From Saccharomycopsis fibuligera x Saccharomycopsis cf. fibuligera (Eukaryota; Ascomycota; Saccharomycetes; Ascoideales; Saccharomycopsidaceae), in contig CP012810.1 of the NCBI GenBank assembly GCA_001936135.1, positions 3,844,001 to 3,908,000 of the forward strand: a stretch of 64,000 bases of DNA, read 5' to 3'. Both the position numbers and the translations under genes were made by a program. Each line of letters starts with the position of its first letter. The first letter of the stretch is position 1. The notes beneath the pieces are model-generated. The model ran no database searches, had not been told where the DNA came from, and saw only the letters and a list, made by a program, of their open reading frames with translations. Positions 31,996-41,442 of this stretch are shown in pieces.

Positions 31996-34900
31996 ATGGA
32001 CTTGGACCACAGGATGCTACCGCGCTCCACCAACGCAGCCTTCCAAGTGGAGTCCCGTTTCGTCCCCAAGCCATTGCCCCACAGGAAACCTTTCAAAACT
32101 TCTTCTTCTTCTTCTTCTTCTCCCTCCTCTTCCTTTCGTTCTCAGTCGTTGACAAGCTACTCTTCCACAAAACACAACAGCAGCTTGGATACTACCAGCT
32201 ACACAAACCGCGCCTCTTCGGACTTTTCTAGTCACCACTATCCTTCTGCTGGAGACCCGTTTTCCGAAAGAGCAAACTCCCTCAACTCCCGCTCTTTCAA
32301 TTCAAAGTTATCTCTAGCCAAACCTCACCGCCAGTCTAGTATCGGCACCACTGCTCCTCAACAACAACAACCTTTCAACCCATCTCGCAACTCCTCTCAA
32401 AGCAGAAGCTCATTTGTCTTTCCCAACGGTGAAAAATTCACTCCGCGTACCCACCAATACCACCACCACCACCAAAAGCCGCATCCTGCGCTGCGTGTCT
32501 CTGCCCCTGCCAACTATATTAAGAACACTAATAATCACAATGAAAACAAGAACGCAAATTTACACGCAACCAAAAACCAGAAAACAGCCACTCAACTATC
32601 TTCCTGCCTGCCTGAGACAGATATTGTCTCTTGTTCAAGCAACCGTACCATAAAGTATACTAACACCAACAATGGACCTCAACTTAGCAATCTAACTAGT
32701 CCTCCTATCCCTTTACCCACTTCCAACACTAATTTGATTGATCAAAACCAACACATACAACAAAATCAACTCCAACAAGAACCTAAGAACAATAACGGTC
32801 TGATACTTGTCGATCCTAAATTTGATATTAGTGAATTAGCGCAGTGCCAGCAGCAGCAGCAGCAGCAGCAGCAGCCAGAATCTTCATCGCCAGCAATTTC
32901 TAATTCATCCAATTCTAGCACGAGCGCGGCAAGCGATGCGACTGCAGAAAGTGGTAAAACCGACACTACGAATATTAGTAGCGCCACTGACCAAAGCAGT
33001 TTGAGTGACCGTAAAAGCAATACAAAAGATTTCCAAGGTTTGAACGCTTCAGTGGAAAGTGATATTAACGTTGATACCGATGATGCTAAATCTTCTACTG
33101 GCGGCGGCTTTGAGCTTAAGCAATCAGTTGGATTAGGATTAGAAGAAAAAACGCCAACACAAAAACCAAACACCAACAATTTAATTTCCGAACATAATCA
33201 GCGCTCTGATCTACAGTGGAACGCTAGCAGCAAGACAAAATCTGGGGATGGGAAATTGCCAAGGGTAATTTCTTTCAGCGATGATCGTTTTGGCATAGGG
33301 TGTTTTGCCAAACTAGACAAGCAAGACACACGCGAGAACCTAAACAGTGTTGAGTCAAGTCTCGCAAACAAAAATGGAAATTATAACATTGACAATAAGA
33401 ACTACTATAGTGATATTCGTAACAATGATGATGAAAATGATATAAACAACGAAAAGAATTCCGAGTTTAAAAAATCTGATAGCGGTGACCATGAACTAAC
33501 ACATTCGCAGCAATCTTTTTTCAAGCTTTTTGATTCTTCTAATGAATTTGTCAAGCCATTTGGCATTGAACAGAATGGTAATCAGACTTTTTTCCATGGC
33601 GGTCAACCTTATCCCAATAGGGAGAGTAGCGCCCATACTTCAACTCAAACAGCCATACCACAAGCACAACTATCATCAGAAGTTATCCCTACTAAAAATA
33701 CAACTAATGATACAAAACAATCCCGCTCGAAAATTTGTTTATTTGAAACAAACCCTCAGCCTTATCTGTTTTCAGGAACAAGCTCTAACAACAGCAGCAA
33801 TAGTTTTCCTGAAGAGTCGCAAAATCTCAAAAAGATCAGCTTTAACACAGGCAGCAAGTCAAAGATCACCACTGCTCTTTTTAAGTTCGGAAAGTACTAC
33901 GGTAATGAGAGCATTAATAACAAAAACAAAAACAGTGAAAACAGTCATGATGATGATAAAAAAGGTTCTGATACTAATACTAACAATCATACATTTGATG
34001 CTGATAAATATGAGCAAACATCGTCATTATGTTTCTTGGCTGCAGAAGAGCCAAACAATAATACAATTTACGCCCATACACTCAAATCAAGTCAAAATTA
34101 TCACCAGTACAGCAATAACGATGCTTCTGTTTCTAACCATTCTCGTTTTAGCATTAAACCTGCGAGATTTAAATTAGAGAACGCAAAATGGGGCGCTTTC
34201 TCATCAACAGTTGACGCTGCTCATGATGAAACTGTCAACAATAGCAATGATAATATGGTCAAAAATGAGAATTACGAAACTCGAGGAATATTAAAGAGAA
34301 AAGAAAAGGCTAAAAAGAACGAACAAAAGAAAAAGGGCCACAACAAACGTTCTATTAAAAAATATTTGCTGGTTAAAAACCCGCTCATTGATAACGATCA
34401 TGGTGGCTCAGATAACGATAACTGCAGGTTTGAGAAACATCTAAAACCACAAAGCAATAAGCATGTTACCAATCATTATGATAACCAAGATATATCTCAT
34501 GGCAATTTTGCTGGCCATGAAATTAGCCTGTATCAAGAATTCTTCAAGGGGAAATATGCTACCACTCCTGCTGCTGCTAGTAACATTTCTAAATGCAGCA
34601 ATACCATCAACATTACAAAATCAGGAACCAAAATAACCACCAAAGCATTGAATAAAACTAAAAGAAATAAAAAAAGCCAAAAAGAACTTGAAGAAGGCAC
34701 AAGAGGTGGAGTAAATGCTAGTAATTTTTCAGTTACAGCACCAGCACACAACGGTAATGAGTCATGGGATCCATTCAAAGAGCTTGACCTGGAACTTAAG
34801 CATTGTCAAGTGGAAGATGGAGAATATGAAGGTGAACCTGTTGACATTGATGTTGCTAGTTCGTTATCATCAACATTGTCGGCTTTTTTTAATGACAGCA

Positions 34901-36129
34901 ACGAGAAAGAAAATTTTGAGACTTGCATCGCTTTTGAAAACACCAACGATGAGGTAAATGTTGATAAAAGTATTAACAGATCTGAAAATGATTACGGAAA
35001 CAACTATAGTGACAACAGAAGCATTAATGGCATCAACAGTGATGCTACTGACAACAGTATGCTCGATGAAAACAGCAATAGCGACTTGGATTTGGATATC
35101 GGCATCGACTGGATTGGCGCTATTAATTTTGACAGCGGCTTCAATACAAGCCTTGACATCAGCCTACAGCGTGTCCCACTGTCTTCATTTTCCCCTTCAT
35201 CACAGCCAGTTGCTTCTTCTTCATTAACAGAACAAAAACAAGTCCAAGATCAACTGCAAAATATCAATAATAAGAACACCAGTGGTGGGTTTTTTAGCTT
35301 GGATAGCTTGACCAAGGATATTGATTTGAGAAAAGAGACAGAGAAGATCCGTTTCAGTAACCACAATGCAAAATGCCATATTATAAAAAAAAACATCAGC
35401 TGCGATAGAAAAGATGATCAAAAGAATATTGATGATGCTATTACAATAATGGACGCTGATTTCAACTTAGACTTTAGTCTTGATCTTGACTTTGGAGAAT
35501 TTGATCTTGATGTCAGTTTCGATGATGTGCTGCATTCAATTGAAGAGGATAAATCAAGCGATAATAGTCTGGATGAGGCTTCTAATAGCTCAGAAAGTAT
35601 TGACAGAAATTATGTGCTTAGTTCTAATAGAAATGGCCTCGCCTCAGGGGATAGTTTGGCAATTGATGCACCAGCACCAGCACCGGCACCACTGCAACAG
35701 CCGCCAAAATTACCAGAAATACCAAACAACACACACAGCCAAAGTTTTGTACCTGAATCAGCTGAAATGGCTAGCCACAAAGGAATTTTGAAAATTAGTA
35801 GCAATAATAAAAATAACAAAAGGTCGAAAAAAACACAGATGACGACCAAACACACTACAATTACCACAGAAGAAACTAGAGATAAAATTCAAAATAATGG
35901 TAATGGTACACCACAGCCATGCCCACCAGTAGCCACAGTGAGTTTTTCACGAAAAGTTCAAGTTTCCAGAACGTACTCCTCGCAAGCATACGACCGACGT
36001 GCAGACAAATGCAATACTTTTTGTGTTTTGCATCCAGTTTTGGTGGAGCAGATCAAAAGGGAGGTTAACGAGTTTAAAAGAAGCATGGTGGTTCATAGAA
36101 TGAGTGTGCAAAACACACATTACTATTGA
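31996..36129 (+). CDS. BNI4: BNI4-like Glc7 (PP1) targeting protein
   Basis: Bni4 brings the phosphatase Glc7 and chitin synthase III to the bud neck. The 1377-residue product is almost entirely disordered (Ser, Asn, Asp and polyGln), which suits a scaffold. The diagnostic part is the C-terminal 65 residues: VSFSRKVQVSRTYS near residue 1315, then YDRRADKCNTFCVLHP, LVEQIKREVNEFKRSM and a terminal VQNTHYY. This matches the conserved C-terminal signature of fungal Bni4 (RVxF-type PP1 docking, YDR, LN-P-L, IK-EFNEFK, THFF end). Before it lies GILKISSNNKNNKRSKK, also typical. Acidic D/L-rich repeats (DFNLDFSLDLDFGEFDLD) occur at about 1155-1175. S. cerevisiae Bni4 is 892 residues, so this one is greatly expanded. 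ATG 31996 is the first in-frame ATG. Confidence 0.72.
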   Translation: MDLDHRMLPRSTNAAFQVESRFVPKPLPHRKPFKTSSSSSSSPSSSFRSQSLTSYSSTKHNSSLDTTSYTNRASSDFSSHHYPSAGDPFSERANSLNSRSFNSKLSLAKPHRQSSIGTTAPQQQQPFNPSRNSSQSRSSFVFPNGEKFTPRTHQYHHHHQKPHPALRVSAPANYIKNTNNHNENKNANLHATKNQKTATQLSSCLPETDIVSCSSNRTIKYTNTNNGPQLSNLTSPPIPLPTSNTNLIDQNQHIQQNQLQQEPKNNNGLILVDPKFDISELAQCQQQQQQQQQPESSSPAISNSSNSSTSAASDATAESGKTDTTNISSATDQSSLSDRKSNTKDFQGLNASVESDINVDTDDAKSSTGGGFELKQSVGLGLEEKTPTQKPNTNNLISEHNQRSDLQWNASSKTKSGDGKLPRVISFSDDRFGIGCFAKLDKQDTRENLNSVESSLANKNGNYNIDNKNYYSDIRNNDDENDINNEKNSEFKKSDSGDHELTHSQQSFFKLFDSSNEFVKPFGIEQNGNQTFFHGGQPYPNRESSAHTSTQTAIPQAQLSSEVIPTKNTTNDTKQSRSKICLFETNPQPYLFSGTSSNNSSNSFPEESQNLKKISFNTGSKSKITTALFKFGKYYGNESINNKNKNSENSHDDDKKGSDTNTNNHTFDADKYEQTSSLCFLAAEEPNNNTIYAHTLKSSQNYHQYSNNDASVSNHSRFSIKPARFKLENAKWGAFSSTVDAAHDETVNNSNDNMVKNENYETRGILKRKEKAKKNEQKKKGHNKRSIKKYLLVKNPLIDNDHGGSDNDNCRFEKHLKPQSNKHVTNHYDNQDISHGNFAGHEISLYQEFFKGKYATTPAAASNISKCSNTINITKSGTKITTKALNKTKRNKKSQKELEEGTRGGVNASNFSVTAPAHNGNESWDPFKELDLELKHCQVEDGEYEGEPVDIDVASSLSSTLSAFFNDSNEKENFETCIAFENTNDEVNVDKSINRSENDYGNNYSDNRSINGINSDATDNSMLDENSNSDLDLDIGIDWIGAINFDSGFNTSLDISLQRVPLSSFSPSSQPVASSSLTEQKQVQDQLQNINNKNTSGGFFSLDSLTKDIDLRKETEKIRFSNHNAKCHIIKKNISCDRKDDQKNIDDAITIMDADFNLDFSLDLDFGEFDLDVSFDDVLHSIEEDKSSDNSLDEASNSSESIDRNYVLSSNRNGLASGDSLAIDAPAPAPAPLQQPPKLPEIPNNTHSQSFVPESAEMASHKGILKISSNNKNNKRSKKTQMTTKHTTITTEETRDKIQNNGNGTPQPCPPVATVSFSRKVQVSRTYSSQAYDRRADKCNTFCVLHPVLVEQIKREVNEFKRSMVVHRMSVQNTHYY

Positions 36130-37336
36130 TAATTTTGGATTGCAACATTATTATTCTTTTCGATTTTTGCTTTTAATGATTGATGTCTTTGATTGATATC
36201 ACTAAAATGTATTATATTGTATTACTATCACTTCCCGATACAACTTGCTTTTATATCTTTATTCGCTATCTTTCTATATTTCATTATTTTGTTTATTTTA
36301 CTATTTATTTATTGGTTATTTTTTTATTGATTTCTTTTAGATTACACATTTTTTTCTTGTTATTCTTTTCACTCGTCAAATATTATTGAAAATACATGCA
36401 TACTAAACACGAAATAAACCAAAAGTTAAAGTTACAAAAATTTCAAGAGTCATCAAAACAAGTGGCTTTTTGAAACTCCTTATGATCTCCTATCAGCAGT
36501 AAGTTATCAATAGTAAGTGAAGCTGATAGATTGTGGGGTAGCGATACCAGCGACGCGGGCGCATCATCGCTCATCTCTCTCCTTCATCATAATTGACAGA
36601 AAAGGGAAAAGAATCTCTAAATAATTATTTGAGTGTTACTCAGAGCACATGTTTCAAAAAAAAAAAAAAAAAAAAAACCAAACCAGGTGCCAGTGATGAA
36701 ACTGGTATCCGCAGAAATGTAGAAAGGATCAAAAAATAATAGCCGACTAAATAACGTCAGGGCATTAGTCAATCTTCAACCGGAATAAGTCATAGCTTTA
36801 TAAGGTCCTTGTCTCGTCGATGCTTACCGAACTTTTATGGCTAACATATTAACACATTCACTGTTTGCTATTCAACACGTCAGCTGGAAAAATAGGCAGA
36901 CCTCAATTGTGACAATAGAATGCCTGTAGTGACATTTTTTATGACTAATACCCCCAAGATGTTGCAATATAGCTGGAAACAGAGTGGTTTAATAAGAGCC
37001 TAGATCTCTTGTGGTATTTTGTTGCAAAAAGCGCAGAAGTTACTAGGGTAGTAATGTATCTGCCCTCTACCAACTTACAAACTATGGGCCCTGTGACATG
37101 TCTTTTCCAGAATGTCCAGCACTCTATACTATAGTACAAAATCTTGAAACAGAGAGTACCTTCAAAAACAAGCACAGATATCAACCAGGTCTACAGCCAA
37201 TTTGACTAACATTAATACAAATTCATTAAGCTAATATCTTTTCAGTAACGCATTCTATATAATATATATACATATATAGTAGCTCTTTATAGTAGCTCTT
37301 GTAAATACCAAGTAGGCTTACGTTGGTATTGAACAA
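36130..37336. other. Intergenic region between BNI4-like gene and GSH2 relic
   Basis: No gene is recognised. T-rich 3' flank to about 36370, an A run at about 36656-36677, and an AT-rich stretch at 37255-37285. An 80-codon minus-strand frame at 36945-37184 has no recognisable features. Confidence 0.45.
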
Positions 37337-38580
37337 TCAGCATGTATTCACTGGTCGGAAGGTAACACTCTGCTCACCAATTTTTGAAGACATTTTTGAA
37401 GAAACATACAAGCTATCAACGCACCCAAACTCAGAAGAAATGCCGCCTTGGTTACTACATCTAAACGTGCTGCGCAAAAAGTAATCCGCGGTAGTATTGC
37501 TATGCACTTTGCCCGGTTTAGTGTCCCATACAATCGTCCCAAAAATTCCCAAGTCACTCAATACCTGCTCATAATATACTGCACCCTGTCTGACTATCTT
37601 GCTTGGATGCGGTGGCGGGTTTATCAAGTTCCGGTTCTGGAAGATTTTGAGAAATGATGGGATATCCTCTTTGTAAATGTTGTCACCATGTTGTGGTTTA
37701 AGCACATAATGTTCCGGATTCGCAAATGCGAGCTTTTTTGCCTCGCGGCGCCGAGGAGAGTCACCAAGCAGGTAAATTTTAACAAATATTTGCAAAAGAA
37801 GGTCAATTTTTTTGGTGGTGACTTTTCTATTGATGCTAGAGGTACAGTCAATGCTATCGTTAAAAGTTCGCTTGATAAGAGACTTGCCAGTCAATAGTTG
37901 TCGAACTTTTTTGGAGTCACTAATTTGCGAAAGCAAAGTTGGAGACTTAACGGCTTTGGTGGTTTCAAAATTCAATCTGGTTTCCCAGTCCTTTTATGAT
38001 TTGTAATCTGTTAGAGCATATACTGTATGATAGTAAATAATGTAGATTTCTTCTTTAGTGGTGTACTAAATTTGTTTGGTATTCGAGTGCGTATGAGCAC
38101 TTCCTCTAAAGTCACTCTTCTCAATATGAGACCGTGATCTTGTAACAAAATGTATTTAAGATGTCTTTGATTAAAAGCATTATGTTCGTTTTCTTGAACA
38201 AAGAGGAGAATGGTGCTCTTGCTCATGATACAATTCATTTGCATTTGCAATCCCTTCAATAAGTTTAGTAGTAGCATTAGAAGTTTCATCTTCATCATCA
38301 GCTTAGTACTGTTTCAATCCACCATGTGTATCGTATGGGCCACTTTTATTCAAGTTGCGGTGCAAATTTGCACCTTTGAGTCCCAGTCTAGCAAAAGAAA
38401 CCAATATGACATTATGCTCAATCTGCTGAAGCTGGTTTGTTATCTGATCGAGCATGTAGTCACTTCTAACGAGTCCCAATGCCAAAGGTTGAGTAATGCC
38501 AATAGTTTTGGCCTGTAAGTAAGTAACTACCACAGACAGCCGGTGAAGTCCTAGTCAAGCTCGGTAAATTGATCAATAAT
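37337..38580 (-). pseudogene. GSH2: Decayed glutathione synthetase copy
   Basis: Relic of the ATP-grasp enzyme that joins gamma-glutamylcysteine and glycine. Three pieces in collinear order on the minus strand resemble yeast Gsh2. Piece one (about 38580-38303) has DFTG.LW, then LGLVRSDYMLDQ, VSFARL and LHRNLNKSGPYD. Piece two (about 38298-38011) has VQENEHNAFNQRHL. Piece three (37975-37337, 212 codons open) has TLLSQISDSKKVRQLLT, FVKIYLLGD, YVLKPQ, NIYKEDIPSFLK, SDLGIFG, LRSTFRCSNQGGISSEFGCVDSLYVSS. Piece two lies in a different frame from pieces one and three, so at least two frame changes separate them, with stops near the 5' end. The glycine-rich loop after KPQ is shortened (HGDN instead of REGGGNN) and the following ILMELI segment is lost. 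The N-terminal ~110 residues are not found. A working copy must lie elsewhere. Confidence 0.85.
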
Positions 38581-39060
38581 GAAGCTAAGCCATGTGCTAT
38601 TGGCTGATATTTTAGCCTAAATATGGTTGAAAGTTGGCCGGACTTGGAGAGCTAGGTCAAATGAGTTGCGAGGAAAAGGGATTGGGAAAAGGGTCACCGG
38701 GGGCAGTCTCTGTGGAACAGACAGCAAAGTTCTGTGGGTATAAGAAATTGCCATTGGCAAGGGACCTGCAGACTAGCTGAAAAACACTGTAGCCCTTGGT
38801 AGCATTTCAAAACATGGCTAGTATCTGATATGTCTATCAGGGGAGTGGAGGAAGATGAATTAGGGAAATCATCATGCTTTCAAATCGCCTTTGACTGAGG
38901 TTATGTTGCGAATCTTTGGGTGATTGCCAGTAAGTACAACCACGTGACTACTTATACAGCGCAGGATTTTTGATGCCAGATATTCTCAACATTAAATCAC
39001 TGCCAATAGATAACACTAGTCACACAAGCACAAGCAAACACAGACAACAGACTCCAACAC
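38581..39060. other. Promoter region of the LIM-RhoGEF gene
   Basis: No gene seen; the 5' part of the GSH2 relic is not recognisable here. A Cbf1-type E-box at 38941 lies 120 bp before the ATG. Confidence 0.45.
38941..38948 (-). promoter_or_regulatory. Cbf1-type E-box (GTCACGTG)
   Basis: CACGTGAC on the plus strand is GTCACGTG on the minus strand, a full RTCACRTG match, 113 bp before the LIM-RhoGEF ATG. Motif-based. Confidence 0.4.
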
Positions 39061-41442
39061 ATGCCCTCCAGTCTGCCAGCCTCCTCACGTAGCAGCACCA
39101 GCGCTTCTAGACGGCTGATGTTAGCCACTGTTACAAATCTGCCCTTGAAATCGCGTCCTACTGACACCGTTCTTACTGCCACAGCCATAAGCGAATCACC
39201 AGAAGTGTCCCTCGACACCATCAAAACCTTTGAAGAAAAATACCAACTTACGGTACTGCTTAGTGGCCTCTACGCCACAGATCACCCTTCAAAATCACTA
39301 GTATCCCAGCTTGTATCTGCAACCAACACTTTTTTCACCACTTTCGAGGCACTGGTGTCCGCGTTTAAATTCTGCTGCTTATCCCGTCAGAAGCACAAGA
39401 CTATCGAAGTGATCGGGCTCTTGCTCTGCGATATTGAACAGGTGTACACCATCCTCGAGTATTTCGCATTTATTACAAAACATCAAGATGAAGCTATTAC
39501 TGCTCAACTTATTGGTTTGAAAGACAACGGAGAATCCGTACACCACTGGGTACTCAAGATGCTCAAGTATGCCATCTTCCCGCCGATCGACCCAAAATTC
39601 ATCAAACAGAATATATATAACATTGCTAATGGTCTCACTGACGCAGTGCTTGAAGTCGTTTCGTACTTGGTACAAAGGTTGCTTGTTGTTAAGCAAAACA
39701 CGAGCCTATTACAATCGTACATTGCCATAATATCCTCCGTGGTGCAACACAGCCGGCGCAAGTTTGAAATTACTCTGAAGCTCGAGTTGTGGTTAGATGA
39801 ACATTCCACTTGCACTAAATGCACTAAGCAGATCCAGTTCCAGCCCTGTGTCAAAGAGCTCCAAACCGGTTTGAAATGGCATTTGGATTGCTGTTTTTGC
39901 GCTAACTGTCAGCAACGGCTTTTCAAAGATCATTTAATGTATGCTGCACTAGATTCAACCAACAATAATGTTACTTGCTCCTCTTGCAACCTTAGCAGTA
40001 ACACTGAACCAGAACAACAACAGCAACAACTACGTCGTCTGAGATTCGACCAATTTAAGCGGATATCCATGCGCATGCAGTCAATTGCTTTGCTTAAAAT
40101 TAAAATTCTCGAGACCGTGCAAGAACTAGAAGATGAAAATTACGGCTACATTTGTCAAGAATGGGTTCACTATTGGCGTATGGACAATGATGACCTTCGG
40201 AAATTTGACCGTACTACGCAGAAAATTCAATCAGCTATATTTGAACTTATTCATCGTCAGCAATTCTTTGTCGACAGTGCCACCGATTTTTTGCGCTTGG
40301 GTGACAAATTTTTGAAAGATGCAATGGAATTACAAGCAGATCTACAAGAGCCCAATACAAACTTGCACTACTGCTATGATGTGGTTTTTAAACCGGTAAA
40401 AGAACTTCGGAAAATTCATAAGCGATTACTATTGTCGCCAATGACCCGATTTTTGTCTGACCAAGGAATGGTGGTCAAAAACCTGATATTCAAACTTTAC
40501 TTAAACTGGATCAACAAGTCTTATTTTGCCTATGAGAATTACTTGGTCAATTTGGCCGAATCAGAGCTTATGCTTGTCCTTGACAAAGCCAAACCTCAAC
40601 ACCAACAACATTTGCTTAATTGGATTAAGAGGCAGAAATCAGCAAAACTTGAAAAACTCATTCTGGGTGAATTTTACTATCAAATCATTCAAACAAAAGA
40701 AATTCTCAAAAACATAGAAAGCAACATTGACCATTCTGATCCTGAAAATGCAATAATCTTGCAGACTTCAAGCCTAATCGACAAGTACAGTTTTACTCTC
40801 CATGCGGTACTTGACCGCGCAGTGACAAGATCGTATCTCAGCAGGATTCAGAACTTGGAGGTGAAAAGGCAAGATGTACATTACAAAAAGCATGCCTTTG
40901 TGAGATATAAGAGTAAAGTCACCGGTGAAGTAGTGGATTGTTGCTTGATTTTGCTTAATATGTGCTTGGTGATAACTAAGCTTGGTTGGGGTAGTAGTGT
41001 TGGTAACAATGCCGCAGATAATGTTGGTGGCAGTATAGGTCCAGGTACCCTTGTCAATTCGAACGGTTCTAGCCTTACTCTTAACAGTACCATAACTAAT
41101 AACAACAGTATCTCCAATAATAATAGCAACGGTAACAATAGCAACAATAATGGTTCCAATAGTGGTAATCACAGCAATCATAGCGTTAATTATAATAGCA
41201 CTTACTATGGTGCTTTCAATAATTACAATGGCAATAATGGCAGTGATTATAATAACGGCACGCATGGACATGGATTTGCTTTCATAAAGTTTGCTCCGCT
41301 CATATATGTGGAAAACTTGGAATATGAACAAGTTGATGCTAAATTATTTATCTCTGATAAAACGAAACGAGACATGGAACCGTATAAAGTGCATTTCAAG
41401 TCCGAGGATGAGGCAGCGACTTGGGTGAATATTAATATTTGA
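39061..41442 (+). CDS. LIM domain plus RhoGEF (DH) and PH-like protein
   Basis: Predicted guanine nucleotide exchange factor for a Rho-type GTPase, 793 residues. An N-terminal helical part covers about 50-245. A complete LIM zinc module lies at 251-308 with spacing C-x2-C-x19-H-x2-C-x2-C-x2-C-x22-C-x2-C (CTKCTKQ...HLDCCFCANC...CSSC). A DH domain follows at about 385-590: AIFELIHRQQFFVDSATDFL is typical of DH helix 1, and KPVKELRKIHKRLLLSPM of the later helices. A PH-like segment covers about 605-793 (KKHAFVRYKSKVTGEVVDCCLILLNMCLVI, then KVHFKSEDEAATWVNINI), split by an Asn/Gly/Ser-rich insertion at about 645-740. Known yeast LIM-Rho proteins (Rga1, Rga2, Lrg1) are GAPs, so LIM joined to a GEF is unusual. 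I cannot name an orthologue. ATG 39061 is the first in frame. Confidence 0.75.
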   Translation: MPSSLPASSRSSTSASRRLMLATVTNLPLKSRPTDTVLTATAISESPEVSLDTIKTFEEKYQLTVLLSGLYATDHPSKSLVSQLVSATNTFFTTFEALVSAFKFCCLSRQKHKTIEVIGLLLCDIEQVYTILEYFAFITKHQDEAITAQLIGLKDNGESVHHWVLKMLKYAIFPPIDPKFIKQNIYNIANGLTDAVLEVVSYLVQRLLVVKQNTSLLQSYIAIISSVVQHSRRKFEITLKLELWLDEHSTCTKCTKQIQFQPCVKELQTGLKWHLDCCFCANCQQRLFKDHLMYAALDSTNNNVTCSSCNLSSNTEPEQQQQQLRRLRFDQFKRISMRMQSIALLKIKILETVQELEDENYGYICQEWVHYWRMDNDDLRKFDRTTQKIQSAIFELIHRQQFFVDSATDFLRLGDKFLKDAMELQADLQEPNTNLHYCYDVVFKPVKELRKIHKRLLLSPMTRFLSDQGMVVKNLIFKLYLNWINKSYFAYENYLVNLAESELMLVLDKAKPQHQQHLLNWIKRQKSAKLEKLILGEFYYQIIQTKEILKNIESNIDHSDPENAIILQTSSLIDKYSFTLHAVLDRAVTRSYLSRIQNLEVKRQDVHYKKHAFVRYKSKVTGEVVDCCLILLNMCLVITKLGWGSSVGNNAADNVGGSIGPGTLVNSNGSSLTLNSTITNNNSISNNNSNGNNSNNNGSNSGNHSNHSVNYNSTYYGAFNNYNGNNGSDYNNGTHGHGFAFIKFAPLIYVENLEYEQVDAKLFISDKTKRDMEPYKVHFKSEDEAATWVNINI

